From an uncultured Verrucomicrobia subdivision 3 bacterium (lineage in GTDB: Bacteria > Verrucomicrobiota > Verrucomicrobiia > Limisphaerales > UBA11358): a DNA stretch of 64,000 nucleotides. The stretch is taken from positions 1 to 64,000 of the forward strand of contig CAILMI010000054.1 in the NCBI GenBank assembly GCA_903835255.1, written 5' to 3'. Of this stretch, positions 17,272 through 25,601 are shown one piece after another; the stretch's first letter is position 1; every line of letters begins with the position of its first letter. A program made the translations under genes and the position numbers. The notes under the pieces are model-generated. The model was not told where the DNA came from. It was given only the letters and a program-made list of their open reading frames with translations, and made no database searches.

Positions 17272-17343
17272 ATGGCCACTAAATCAAAAGCCAAGAAGCC
17301 CGCCAAGAAAGCCGCAAAGAAATCCGCTTCTAAGAAAAAGTAG
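17272..17343 (+). CDS. 23-aa lysine/alanine-rich histone-H1-like peptide
   Basis: The ATG at 17272 opens 23 codons ending in TAG. The peptide has 11 Lys, 6 Ala, 3 Ser, 1 Thr and 1 Pro (opening MATKSKAKKPAKK, ending SASKKK), the composition of histone H1 tails and chlamydial Hc1-type proteins. Positive charge and lack of hydrophobic residues suggest binding to DNA, RNA or ribosomes. No Shine-Dalgarno is visible; an A-rich leader precedes the ATG. A strong hairpin plus T-tract follows 14 bases after the stop, so the unit looks like a free-standing gene. Translation is unproven, and a leader peptide for the next gene is the main alternative. Confidence 0.55.
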   Translation: MATKSKAKKPAKKAAKKSASKKK

Positions 17344-17357
17344 TTCTCCCTCTAAAG

Positions 17358-17400
17358 CTGTCTCCTTTGACTCATACTCAGAGGAGACAGATTTTTTTTC
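17358..17400 (+). terminator. strong hairpin terminator between two small genes
   Basis: CTGTCTCCT (17358-17366) pairs perfectly with AGGAGACAG (17382-17390), with ATTTTTTTT immediately after. It ends only 14 bases before the next ATG (17414), so it may end the mini-gene transcript or act as an attenuator for the downstream gene. Confidence 0.88.
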
Positions 17401-17413
17401 CCCACACGCCGCC

Positions 17414-17659
17414 ATGAAACTCCGCCAAGGCCAGATCTGGAAACAGGGCAAGGAATATATCCGCATCGTTAAGCTGGAGCGGCTGGCGGTGAGCTACAAG
17501 TCCATGCTGAGCCTCACCACCCGCGAAGGCACCCTCCATCAGACGAGTAAAAAAGATTTCTGCCGGCTGCTCAAGCAGGCCAAACTTCTCTCCGCCGGCA
17601 AAGCCCCGCCGGCAACCCCCGCCCCATCCGACCCGACGACGCCCCTGCCCGCAGCCTGA
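17414..17659 (+). CDS. small basic conserved-looking protein
   Basis: The protein has 81 aa from the ATG at 17414. The first 65 residues (KLRQGQIWKQGKEYIRIVKLERLAV...) read as a compact beta-rich domain: an alternating hydrophobic pattern, then the TSKKDFCRLLKQAKLL helix. The tail is Pro/Ala-rich. No named family is recognised. The start is chosen at the Met that begins the ordered domain; sequence upstream in this frame is the shifted mini-gene and the terminator. It lies just before pyruvate carboxylase on the same strand with a 97-base gap. Confidence 0.7.
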   Translation: MKLRQGQIWKQGKEYIRIVKLERLAVSYKSMLSLTTREGTLHQTSKKDFCRLLKQAKLLSAGKAPPATPAPSDPTTPLPAA

Positions 17660-17756
17660 GTTCCTGCGAAGCCCCCGCCCCGCCCGCGTTCCCCCGCCAT
17701 TTTCCCGTCGGCTATTCTTTCCTTTAGCCGCAGAATCCATTATAGAAAGGCTCGGC

Positions 17757-20700
17757 ATGAGCCACTTAACCAACAAACATCAGCAATCTCCCATGGCCGC
17801 CCCGAACCCCATCCGCCCCTTCCGCAAACTGCTCGCCGCCAACCGCAGCGAGATCGCCATCCGCATCTTCCGCGCGGGAACGGAATTAAACCTGCGCACC
17901 GTCGCCATCTACGCCCAGGCCGACCGCTTCTGCCTGCACCGCTTCAAGGCGGATGAGGCCTACCTGATCGGCGAGGACAAAGGACCGGTGGCCGCCTATC
18001 TCGACATCGACAGCATCGTCGCCGTCGCCAAAGAAAAAGGCGTGGACGCGATTCATCCGGGCTACGGGTTTCTGTCCGAGAACGCCCAGTTTGCCCGCGC
18101 CTGCGCCCAGGCCGGCATCACCTTCGTCGGGCCCCGGCCGGAACTTCTGGAAATGATGGGCGACAAAACCGCCGCCCGCGCGCTCGCTCAAAAAATCAAC
18201 GTTCCCGTCCTGCCCGGGAATGCCGAGGCCATCACCGACCGCGACGAGGCGATGAAGGCCGCGCGCGGAATCGGCTTCCCGCTCATCATCAAGGCTGCAT
18301 TCGGCGGCGGCGGCCGCGGGATGCGCGTGGTCCAAAAGGCGGCCGACCTTTCCAACCTGCTCGACGAGGCGCAGTCCGAGGCGGAACGCGCCTTCGGCAA
18401 TCCGGCCGTCTTCCTCGAAAAATACATCCCCAACGCCAAGCACATCGAGGTCCAGATCCTCGGCGACCAGCACGGCAACGTGATTCATCTCCACGAACGC
18501 GACTGCTCGGTCCAGCGCCGCCATCAGAAGGTCATCGAGGTCGCCCCCAGCTTCGGCCTGCCGCCAGAGGTCGTACGCGAATTATGTGATGCCGCCGCGC
18601 GCATGGCGCGGGAGATCCGCTACGACAACGCCGGCACCATCGAATTCCTCTACGACCTTGACCGGCACGAATGGTTCTTCATCGAGATGAACCCGCGCAT
18701 CCAAGTCGAGCACACCGTCACCGAGGTCATCACCGGCCTCGATCTGGTGCGGGCGCAGATCCTGATTGCGCAGGGCCACTCGCTGCACGGGCCCGTGGTG
18801 GGGATGCCGCCCCAGGCGGAGATTCCCCGCAACGGCTACGCCATTCAATGCCGCGTGACGACCGAGGATCCGGAAAACAAGTTCATGCCGGACTACGGCA
18901 AGATTCTGGCCTACCGCTCTCCGGGCGGCTTCGGCATCCGGCTGGACGGCGGCATGGGCTACGGCGGCGCCGTCATCACCCCCTTCTACGACTCGCTGCT
19001 GGTCAAGCTCATCGCCAGCGCCCACAACTACCCCGACGCCCTGCAGCGCACCCACCGCGCTCTGTCGGAATTCCGAATTCGGGGCGTGAAGACAAACATC
19101 CCCTTCCTGGAAAACGTCATCCAGCATGAGCGGTTCCGGACCGGCCAGGCGACCACGACGCTGATTGACACCTCGCCCGAACTGTTGCGGTTCAAGGCAC
19201 GGCGCGACCGCGCGACCAAGCTGCTCAACTTTTTGGGCAACGTCACCGTCAACGGCAACCCCCACGCCAAAGGCTTCAAGCCGGTCAAACCGCTGATCCC
19301 TGCCGCGCCCGTGCCCTTCGACCTCAAGCTCGCGCCGCCGCCCGGCACCCGTGACCGCCTGCTCGAACTCGGGCCGAAACACTTTGCCGACTGGGTCCGC
19401 AAACAAAAGCGGCTGCTCGTCACGGATACCACCCTGCGCGATGCCCATCAGTCGCTCATGGCCACCCGCGTGCGCAGTTACGATATGCTGGCCGTGGCGG
19501 AGGCGCTCGCCCGACGCTCGCCCGGACTGTTCTCGCTGGAGATGTGGGGCGGCGCCACCTTCGACACCGCGATGCGCTTCCTCAACGAGGACCCCTGGGA
19601 ACGGCTGCGCCAGCTGCGCGCCCGGATCCCCAACATCTGCTTCCAGATGCTTTTCCGCGGCTCCAACGCGGTGGGCTATTCCAACTACCCGGAAAATGTC
19701 GTGGCCGGCTTCATCAAGCACGCCGCCGCATCGGGCATGGACATCTTCCGCATCTTCGACTCGCTCAACTACACGCCCAACCTGCGCGTGGCGATGGAGG
19801 CCGTGCAGGACACGCACGCGGTCTGCGAAGCCGCCCTCTGCTACACCGGGGACATCCTCGACCCGAACCGCGCCAAATATTCCCTCAAGTATTACGTCAA
19901 GCTCGCCAAGGAACTTGAAAAAATGGGCGCGCACATGATCGCCATCAAGGACATGGCCGGCCTCTGCCGCCCGCTCGCCGCCCGCACCCTGGTCAAGGCC
20001 CTGCGCGAGGAGATCGGACTCCCCATCCATTTTCACACGCACGACACGGCGGGCACCCAGTCGGCCGCCATCCTTCAGGCCAGCGAGGCCGGGGTGGACG
20101 TGGTGGATCTGGCGCTTGCCAGCATGAGCGGCAGCACCAGCCAGCCCAACCTCAACAGCATCGTCGCCGCCCTGCAACATTCCCCGCGCGATACCGGCCT
20201 GGACCTGGAATCGCTGAACGCCTTCGCCGATTACTGGGAAAAGGTGCGCGAATATTATCACCCGTTTGACACCGCCCCTAAGACCGGGAGCGCCGAGGTG
20301 TATCTGCACGAGATGCCCGGCGGCCAGTACACCAACCTCAAGGAACAGGCCGCCAGCATGGGCGTCGCCCACCGCTGGCAGGAAATCGCCCACGCCTATG
20401 CCGAAGTCAACCAGCTCTTCGGCGATATCGTAAAAGTCACGCCCAGCAGCAAGGTTGTCGGCGATATGGCCCTGTTCCTTTTCAGCCGCGGCATCAAGCC
20501 CGCCGATGTGGTCAATCTCGAACCCGGCACCCAGGGGTTTCCTGAGTCGGTGGTGGACATGCTCAGCGGCGGCCTGGGCTGGCCGGCCGGCGGGTGGCCG
20601 GAAGACGTGCAGCGCGTGGTCCTCGGACCCAAACGCGCCGCCCAGGCGCGAAAAGATTATAAGAAAGGCGTCATCCCCGGAGCCGTCGCCACGCCGGCCA

Positions 20701-21284
20701 ACCTGGATAAGATCCGCCGGGACCTCTCCGAAACCCTCAAACGCGAGGCCACCGACGATGACCTCTATTCGTACCTGATGTATCCGCAGGTCTTCACCGA
20801 ATTCGCCCGGCACGCCCGCGAGTTCAGCGACGTCGGCGTGCTGCCCACCCACGCGTTTTTCTACGGCCTCCGCCTCGGGGAGGAAATCAACGTCGCCATC
20901 GAGGAGGGCAAGTCGCTCATCATCCGGCTGGTCAACATCAGCGAGCCGGACAAGGACGCCCGTCGCGCTGTGACCTTCGAGCTGAATGGCCGGACCCGCG
21001 AAGCCTTCATCGCCGACAAAAAAATCACGCCGGTCACCAAGACCCGCCCGAAAGTCGATGTCACCGATCCCTTGCAAATCGGCGCGCCCATTCCGGGGCT
21101 CATCGTCTCCATCGCCGTCAGCGTCGGACACAAGGTCGCCAAGGGTGACAAGCTGCTGGTGATGGAAGCCATGAAGATGCAGACCGCCGTCTTCGCTCCC
21201 GCCGACGGCGTCGTGGATGCCCTGAATGCCTCAGTGGGCGATGCGGTGGAAAGCAAAGACCTGCTGATTAAACTGCGGGCATGA
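17757..21284 (+). CDS. pyc: pyruvate carboxylase, single-chain
   Basis: The protein has 1175 aa and is full length for the family. The biotin carboxylase domain is at about 18-470 (GGGGRGMRV ATP loop, EMNPRIQVEHTVTE). The carboxyltransferase domain is at about 545-820 (TDTTLRDAHQSLMATR, with metal-ligand HTHDTAG). A PYC/OADA region follows, then a C-terminal biotin carrier domain with the biotinyl Lys in VMEAMKMQ. It converts pyruvate, bicarbonate and ATP to oxaloacetate, refilling the citric-acid cycle. The ATG at 17757 is chosen because GAAAGG lies about eight bases upstream; the Met 12 codons further in has no such site. Confidence 0.98.
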   Translation: MSHLTNKHQQSPMAAPNPIRPFRKLLAANRSEIAIRIFRAGTELNLRTVAIYAQADRFCLHRFKADEAYLIGEDKGPVAAYLDIDSIVAVAKEKGVDAIHPGYGFLSENAQFARACAQAGITFVGPRPELLEMMGDKTAARALAQKINVPVLPGNAEAITDRDEAMKAARGIGFPLIIKAAFGGGGRGMRVVQKAADLSNLLDEAQSEAERAFGNPAVFLEKYIPNAKHIEVQILGDQHGNVIHLHERDCSVQRRHQKVIEVAPSFGLPPEVVRELCDAAARMAREIRYDNAGTIEFLYDLDRHEWFFIEMNPRIQVEHTVTEVITGLDLVRAQILIAQGHSLHGPVVGMPPQAEIPRNGYAIQCRVTTEDPENKFMPDYGKILAYRSPGGFGIRLDGGMGYGGAVITPFYDSLLVKLIASAHNYPDALQRTHRALSEFRIRGVKTNIPFLENVIQHERFRTGQATTTLIDTSPELLRFKARRDRATKLLNFLGNVTVNGNPHAKGFKPVKPLIPAAPVPFDLKLAPPPGTRDRLLELGPKHFADWVRKQKRLLVTDTTLRDAHQSLMATRVRSYDMLAVAEALARRSPGLFSLEMWGGATFDTAMRFLNEDPWERLRQLRARIPNICFQMLFRGSNAVGYSNYPENVVAGFIKHAAASGMDIFRIFDSLNYTPNLRVAMEAVQDTHAVCEAALCYTGDILDPNRAKYSLKYYVKLAKELEKMGAHMIAIKDMAGLCRPLAARTLVKALREEIGLPIHFHTHDTAGTQSAAILQASEAGVDVVDLALASMSGSTSQPNLNSIVAALQHSPRDTGLDLESLNAFADYWEKVREYYHPFDTAPKTGSAEVYLHEMPGGQYTNLKEQAASMGVAHRWQEIAHAYAEVNQLFGDIVKVTPSSKVVGDMALFLFSRGIKPADVVNLEPGTQGFPESVVDMLSGGLGWPAGGWPEDVQRVVLGPKRAAQARKDYKKGVIPGAVATPANLDKIRRDLSETLKREATDDDLYSYLMYPQVFTEFARHAREFSDVGVLPTHAFFYGLRLGEEINVAIEEGKSLIIRLVNISEPDKDARRAVTFELNGRTREAFIADKKITPVTKTRPKVDVTDPLQIGAPIPGLIVSIAVSVGHKVAKGDKLLVMEAMKMQTAVFAPADGVVDALNASVGDAVESKDLLIKLRA

Positions 21285-21305
21285 CGGAAGATCCGCGCAT
21301 CCCCC

Positions 21306-22082
21306 ATGTTACCCATTGAAATCATTGGGTTGCTGGCTGCCGGTGCCGCGGCAGGCGCGGTCAACGCCGTGGCGGGTGGCGGAACCCTGATCACCTTTCC
21401 CACCCTGCTGTTTTTCGGCGTTCCTTCGGTGGTGGCCAATGCCACCAGCACCATTGCCCTCGTGTTCGGCACCACCGGCAGCGTGTTCGGTTACCGGCAC
21501 CATATTAAAGCCGTCGCCCCATGGCTTCGCCGACTGTTGCCGGTCAGCCTGCTGGGCGGGGGGATTGGCAGCGCACTGCTCACCCACACCAGCGACCGGA
21601 CTTTTTCAAAACTAGTCCCGTTCCTCATCCTCTTTGCCACCGTGCTGTTTCTGGCGCAGGGGATTTTCCGCCGGTTTGCGGGGGCGCACCTGGATGAAGG
21701 ACAGACCCCGACCCGCCGGCGGATTGCAATCGCGATTTTTTTTCAATTCCTGGTCGCCATTTACGGCGGCTATTTCGGGGCCGGCATCGGCATCCTCATG
21801 CTCGCCTCCCTCGGATTCATCGGCCTGCACAATATCCATGAAATGAACACGCTCAAAACCATTCTGGGATCACTGCTCAACCTGGTCGCCGCCGCGTGGT
21901 TTGCCTGCGCCGGACTGGTGGATGCGCCCCGCGCCGGAATCCTGGCCGCCGGCGCGCTGGCCGGATATTATCTGGGATCCCATTTTTCCCAGCGCCTGCC
22001 GCAGCCCCGCATCCGCCAGGGCATCACCCTCATCGGCTTCCTCCTCTCCGCCGTCACCTTCTACCGCGAATTCCTCCGCTGA
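21306..22082 (+). CDS. TauE/SafE-family membrane permease
   Basis: The protein has 258 aa with about seven to eight membrane segments. The family hallmark near the N-terminus is AGAVNAVAGGGTLITFPTLLFFGVP, repeated in degenerate form in the second half (IYGGYFGAGIGILMLASLGF). Members move sulfite, sulfoacetate or other sulfur and carbon anions across the inner membrane; the substrate cannot be read from sequence. It starts 21 bases after pyruvate carboxylase and may be co-transcribed with it. Confidence 0.88.
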   Translation: MLPIEIIGLLAAGAAAGAVNAVAGGGTLITFPTLLFFGVPSVVANATSTIALVFGTTGSVFGYRHHIKAVAPWLRRLLPVSLLGGGIGSALLTHTSDRTFSKLVPFLILFATVLFLAQGIFRRFAGAHLDEGQTPTRRRIAIAIFFQFLVAIYGGYFGAGIGILMLASLGFIGLHNIHEMNTLKTILGSLLNLVAAAWFACAGLVDAPRAGILAAGALAGYYLGSHFSQRLPQPRIRQGITLIGFLLSAVTFYREFLR

Positions 22083-22147
22083 TTCCCGGACCCAATGCGG
22101 GCGGAAATGAAGCTGACGGCGCCCTGCCCTCCGGATAGTCTGACGGC

Positions 22148-22888
22148 TTGCAACGCGCGCTAAAAAGTCATTACCGCGTGCTGGGGCTGGACCGCCGCTG
22201 CACGCTGGAGCAAATCCGCAACGCCTATCGGTTGCTGGCCAAGCAGCATCACCCCGACGTGAACCACGGCTCACGCGAAGCCGTGGCGCGGACGCAGGAG
22301 CTCAATGCCGCCTACGAAACTCTGGGAGACCCCGATCGCCGCCGCGCGTACGACCGCGAACTGGACGCGACCCCGCCGCCGGCCACGCCCGGACGGGGCA
22401 CGACCCTTCAGCGCAACCTGACCCAGGATGTGAACTTGCGCCTGGAGGATTTCCTGCGGGGAACGACCCGGGAAGTGCGCGTCCACGACCCTGCCAACCC
22501 GGACGGCTCTGAACTCTACGACCTGATTGTGCCGCCGGGAACCGCGCCGGGCACCCGGTTTCGGCTGGCACGGACCGGTTTTTTTTCGGGGGGCCACGTG
22601 CAAGTGCGCGTGAAGGCGATGGCCGGATTTCCCTTCACGGTGCGCGGATCGGATGTGCGTTGCGATCTGCGCATCCAGCCTGCCCGCGCGCAGCAAGGCG
22701 GCGTGGAAATGGTTCAGAGCCTCAACGGCGGCCGGTTGCGCGTGACCATCCCCCGCGGCGCCGGACGGGGCGAGCTCGTGCGCCTGACTGGCGAAGGCCT
22801 GCCCAAGCCGCGCGGCGGGCGCGGCGACCTGCTCGTGCGCCTCACCTACCGCGTGGAGGTCCGCGTGTCGCGTCCCCCCGGACGCTAA
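22148..22888 (+). CDS. J-domain co-chaperone without zinc finger (CbpA/DnaJ-like)
   Basis: The protein has 246 aa, starting at TTG. A J domain covers residues 6-70 with the HPD triad in KQHHPDVN, which stimulates DnaK ATPase. The Gly/Phe region is replaced by a short Pro/Thr/Gly linker. The Cys-rich domain is absent, and a DnaJ_C-type peptide-binding region follows (about 90-240; IVPPGTAPGTRFRLA, VTIPRGAGRGELVRLTGEGLP). This type II architecture resembles CbpA. The canonical dnaJ lies 0.7 kb downstream on the same strand, with a repeat-rich stretch between. Confidence 0.88.
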   Translation: MQRALKSHYRVLGLDRRCTLEQIRNAYRLLAKQHHPDVNHGSREAVARTQELNAAYETLGDPDRRRAYDRELDATPPPATPGRGTTLQRNLTQDVNLRLEDFLRGTTREVRVHDPANPDGSELYDLIVPPGTAPGTRFRLARTGFFSGGHVQVRVKAMAGFPFTVRGSDVRCDLRIQPARAQQGGVEMVQSLNGGRLRVTIPRGAGRGELVRLTGEGLPKPRGGRGDLLVRLTYRVEVRVSRPPGR

Positions 22889-23060
22889 GGTCTGGATTTG
22901 GTGACGTCGCCACGATTTATGAAAAGGGTCTAGGATTCGGGCTTACCCAAAAATACTCATCTGGTCTGGATTGGATCACCCAAGCGGGAAGCAACGGGAC
23001 CGGCTTGAATCTCCGCACCCCAGCTTCTATAGCCGTTAAAATTAACCTTGGGACATCGGC

Positions 23061-23180
23061 GGAAAGGGCGGGCTATCCTCTGCCCGCCGCCGTTGCCAAT
23101 CCACGCGTGCGGATTGACCGCGATGGCGCGCACGAAGTGACGCGCCCTACCTGTCCCAAAGTTGCTAAGAACTGCTCTAA
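23061..23180 (-). repeat. dispersed repeat family 1, copy B
   Basis: Read on the minus strand, it starts AGAGCAGTTCTTAGCAACTT and ends in a GCGGGC-AGAGGATA-GCCCGC hairpin. It shares these blocks with copies at 33899-33983, 51770-51876 and 52021-52114. An internal element GGTAGGGCGCGTCACTTCG...GCGCGCC forms a second hairpin. Confidence 0.85.
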
Positions 23181-23214
23181 AACGATGACTTCAAACACAG
23201 CTTCGCTCGGGCGA

Positions 23215-23260
23215 CTCAATTCCACTTTTTGTTGCATATGCAACAAAAAGGTGAATTGAG
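23215..23260. repeat. 46-base near-perfect palindrome
   Basis: The sequence is symmetric about 23237/23238. The central 26 bases (CTTTTTGTTGCAT and its complement) are perfect and the arms extend to CTCAATT/AATTGAG with two mismatches. It can form a very long hairpin in either RNA strand, lies between two J-domain genes, and is AT-rich unlike its surroundings. Confidence 0.9.
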
Positions 23261-23283
23261 TTTTTAAGGGGGAAAGTTCTCAA

Positions 23284-23568
23284 TTATGCGGCGGCGTAGC
23301 GCTGCACGGCCAATTTGAGCGTAGGCCTGCCGACCGCCCGACTCCACGCCGCCAACGCAGTGAGGCGAAGAACAGGGGGGATATCAAAAAAGCGCCCCCT
23401 CACCGTCCCTGCCTCTATTTCATGGCGGAGAGAAGAAGTCAGCGGACCTCCGATACCCAGCGCCGGTTGAGCCGGCTCCGGTCTCGACCACGGCTTGAAA
23501 GGCATCGTTCCGGCTGAGATTTCCAAATGACGTCGCCGGCATCCAATAAACCTTGCCATTTTTCCCAT
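23284..23568 (-). CDS. hypothetical 94-aa reading frame, doubtful
   Basis: An open frame on the minus strand between the palindrome and dnaJ. The sequence (GPLTSSLRHEIEAG, RLTALAAWSRAVGRP) has no recognised motif. It is listed because nothing else explains this 300-base gap, but it lies in a repeat-rich region and could be a non-coding or decayed element. The palindrome just past its stop could serve as its terminator. Confidence 0.25.
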   Translation of the reverse strand: MGKMARFIGCRRRHLEISAGTMPFKPWSRPEPAQPALGIGGPLTSSLRHEIEAGTVRGRFFDIPPVLRLTALAAWSRAVGRPTLKLAVQRYAAA

Positions 23569-23609
23569 TTTCCCTAGTGTTTGCGACTACTTTTAAAGAA
23601 TAGAAAGAA

Positions 23610-24740
23610 ATGGCAAAACGCGATTATTACGAAATCCTCGAAGTCGGACGGGACGTCTCTTTTGAAGAAATCAAAAAAGCCTACCGCAAACTGGCGGTGA
23701 AATATCATCCGGACAAAAACCCGGGCGACCACACCGCAGAGGAAAAATTCAAGGAGCTCAGCGAGGCGTATGAGGCGCTGAGCGACCCTGAGAAGCGCGC
23801 CGCCTATGACCAGCACGGCCATGCGGCCTTCGATCCCCGCGCCCGGGCGCGCGCCGGCGGCTTCCATGATCCCTTCGACATCTTCCGCGAGGTCTTCAGC
23901 GGCGGGGGCGGCGGGAGCATCTTTGAGAATCTTTTCGGCGGCGGACAGGCAGATCCCTCCCAACCCCGGCGCGGCGAAGACCTGCGCTTCGACTTGGAGA
24001 TTTCCCTGGAGGAGGCTGCGCTCGGCTGTGACAAGGAGATCTCCGTCACTAAATCCGACAAGTGCGAGGTCTGTGACGGCGCGGGTCGGGAACGCGGCTC
24101 CAGCCTCAAGCACTGCGCGACCTGCGGCGGGCGGGGACAGGTCCTGATGTCGCGGGGGATTTTCAGCATTGCGCAGACGTGCCCGAACTGCAAGGGCGCG
24201 GGGCAGATCGTGGAGAAACCGTGTAAAGCCTGCCAGGGCGAAGGCAAGCGCCCGCGCAGCTCCAAGATCAAACTCCGCATTCCGCCGGGCGTGGACGCGG
24301 GCTCGCGACTGCGTTCGTCCCAAAACGGCGAGGCGGGATTTCGCGGCGGTCCGCCCGGCGACCTCTATGTGGTGCTGCACGTCAAGGCCCACGACATTTT
24401 CCAGCGCGAAGCCGACGATCTGCTCTGCGAGGTCCCCGTAAGTTTCTTTCAGGCCACGCTGGGGGCAGAGATTGAAGTCCCGACGCTGCAGGGCAAGGCG
24501 GCCCTCAAGGTCCCTGCCGGCACCCAGCCCGGCACGGTGTTCCGCGTCAAAGGCAAGGGCGTCAAAATTCTTCAGGGGCACGGGCACGGTGATCTGCATG
24601 TGCGGGTACAAGTGGAGGTGCCGTCGCGGCTCAACCATGAACAAAAAGCCAAGCTGCAGGAATTCGCCGCGCTATGCGACGGCAAGGAAATGCCCTTATC
24701 TCAGGGGTTTTTCGAGAAGGCAAAAAAGTTTTTTAAATAA
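23610..24740 (+). CDS. dnaJ: chaperone protein DnaJ
   Basis: The protein has 376 aa with canonical type I order. The J domain is at residues 1-70 with HPD in KYHPDKNPG, followed by a Gly/Phe-rich stretch ([15 protein letters not shown]). Four C-x-x-C-x-G-x-G zinc motifs follow ([32 protein letters not shown]), then two beta-barrel substrate-binding domains. It delivers unfolded clients to DnaK and stimulates its ATPase. No dnaK or grpE is nearby. rsmE follows 50 bases downstream, an association also seen in other bacteria. Confidence 0.97.
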   Translation: MAKRDYYEILEVGRDVSFEEIKKAYRKLAVKYHPDKNPGDHTAEEKFKELSEAYEALSDPEKRAAYDQHGHAAFDPRARARAGGFHDPFDIFREVFSGGGGGSIFENLFGGGQADPSQPRRGEDLRFDLEISLEEAALGCDKEISVTKSDKCEVCDGAGRERGSSLKHCATCGGRGQVLMSRGIFSIAQTCPNCKGAGQIVEKPCKACQGEGKRPRSSKIKLRIPPGVDAGSRLRSSQNGEAGFRGGPPGDLYVVLHVKAHDIFQREADDLLCEVPVSFFQATLGAEIEVPTLQGKAALKVPAGTQPGTVFRVKGKGVKILQGHGHGDLHVRVQVEVPSRLNHEQKAKLQEFAALCDGKEMPLSQGFFEKAKKFFK

Positions 24741-24790
24741 TCAGGGATAGACCCTCCCGGCTCGCCCGGCGCCATCCCACCTCCCCTCTC

Positions 24791-25537
24791 ATGCATCGCT
24801 TTTATCTTCCGCCCGAACGCTGCGCGGGAAAGGCGCTGCGCCTGGAGGGGCGCGAGGCGCATCACGCGCTGCACGTCCTCCGCTTGAAACCCGGCGACCC
24901 CGTCACGGTGCTCGACGGCGCGGGCCAGGTATATGACTGCGCGGTGGAGAACTCCGGGCGCGACGTCGTGGCGCTGTCGGTGAGGCAGACGGAATCCACT
25001 CCTCCTCCGCCCTGCGCCCTCACGCTGATCCAAGCCGTACCGAAGGGGAAGCTTTTCGAGGACATCCTCCAGAAGTCCGTGGAACTGGGCGTGCGGCGGG
25101 TGGTGCCGATTCTTTCGGAGCGCGCGGTGGCCCAGTTCGACGGCGCGGCGGCGGAGAAAAAGCGCGACAAATGGCAGCAGGTGGCTATCGAAGCCATCAA
25201 GCAATGCGGCGCGGCGTGGCTGCCCCGGGTGGAAGCCCCGGCAACGCCCGGGGCCTTCATCACCCGCGAGGAAAAATTCGATCTTCTGCTGGTGGGCTCA
25301 CTCCAACGGGAACGCCGCCATCCCCGCGAGGTGTGGCGCGCGTTTGAAACGGCGCACGGGCGCCGCCCTCAAAGCGTGGGCGTCTGGATCGGGCCGGAGG
25401 GCGATTTCACTCCTGCCGAATTGGAAGCCATCATGACGGCGGGCGCACAACCGATTTCTCTGGGACCCCTGGTGCTGCGGGTGGAGACGGCGGCGATTTA
25501 TTGCCTCTCTTTTTTGAACTACGAATTGACCGCTTGA
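24791..25537 (+). CDS. rsmE: 16S rRNA m3U1498 methyltransferase RsmE
   Basis: The protein has 248 aa. The N-terminal PUA-like RNA-binding part (HRFYLPPERCAGKALRLEGREAHHALHVLR) is followed by a SPOUT methyltransferase. The trefoil-knot motifs are WIGPEGDFTPAELEAI and LGPLVLRVETAAIYCL, the SAM-binding signature of RsmE. It methylates U1498 in helix 44 of 16S rRNA. The gene follows dnaJ by 50 bases on the same strand and is probably in the same transcript. It ends against the convergent accD gene. Confidence 0.96.
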   Translation: MHRFYLPPERCAGKALRLEGREAHHALHVLRLKPGDPVTVLDGAGQVYDCAVENSGRDVVALSVRQTESTPPPPCALTLIQAVPKGKLFEDILQKSVELGVRRVVPILSERAVAQFDGAAAEKKRDKWQQVAIEAIKQCGAAWLPRVEAPATPGAFITREEKFDLLLVGSLQRERRHPREVWRAFETAHGRRPQSVGVWIGPEGDFTPAELEAIMTAGAQPISLGPLVLRVETAAIYCLSFLNYELTA

Positions 25538-25565
25538 ACCGGAGGCCTCAGCTGCCACTCCCGCA

Positions 25566-25601
25566 GCGGCCGGACTTCACTGTGCGGCCGCCGCTTTTTT
25601 T
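25566..25601 (+). terminator. possible terminator of dnaJ-rsmE, overlapping the accD end
   Basis: GCGGCCG (25566-25572) pairs with CGGCCGC (25585-25591), followed after CGC by a run of seven T. The accD stop (minus strand) lies inside the hairpin. Confidence 0.45.

Noticed and set aside
18582-21131. Very long open frame (849 codons) on the minus strand inside pyruvate carboxylase
   Set aside because: It is the antisense shadow of a full-length, motif-complete gene in high-GC DNA and has no recognisable domain.
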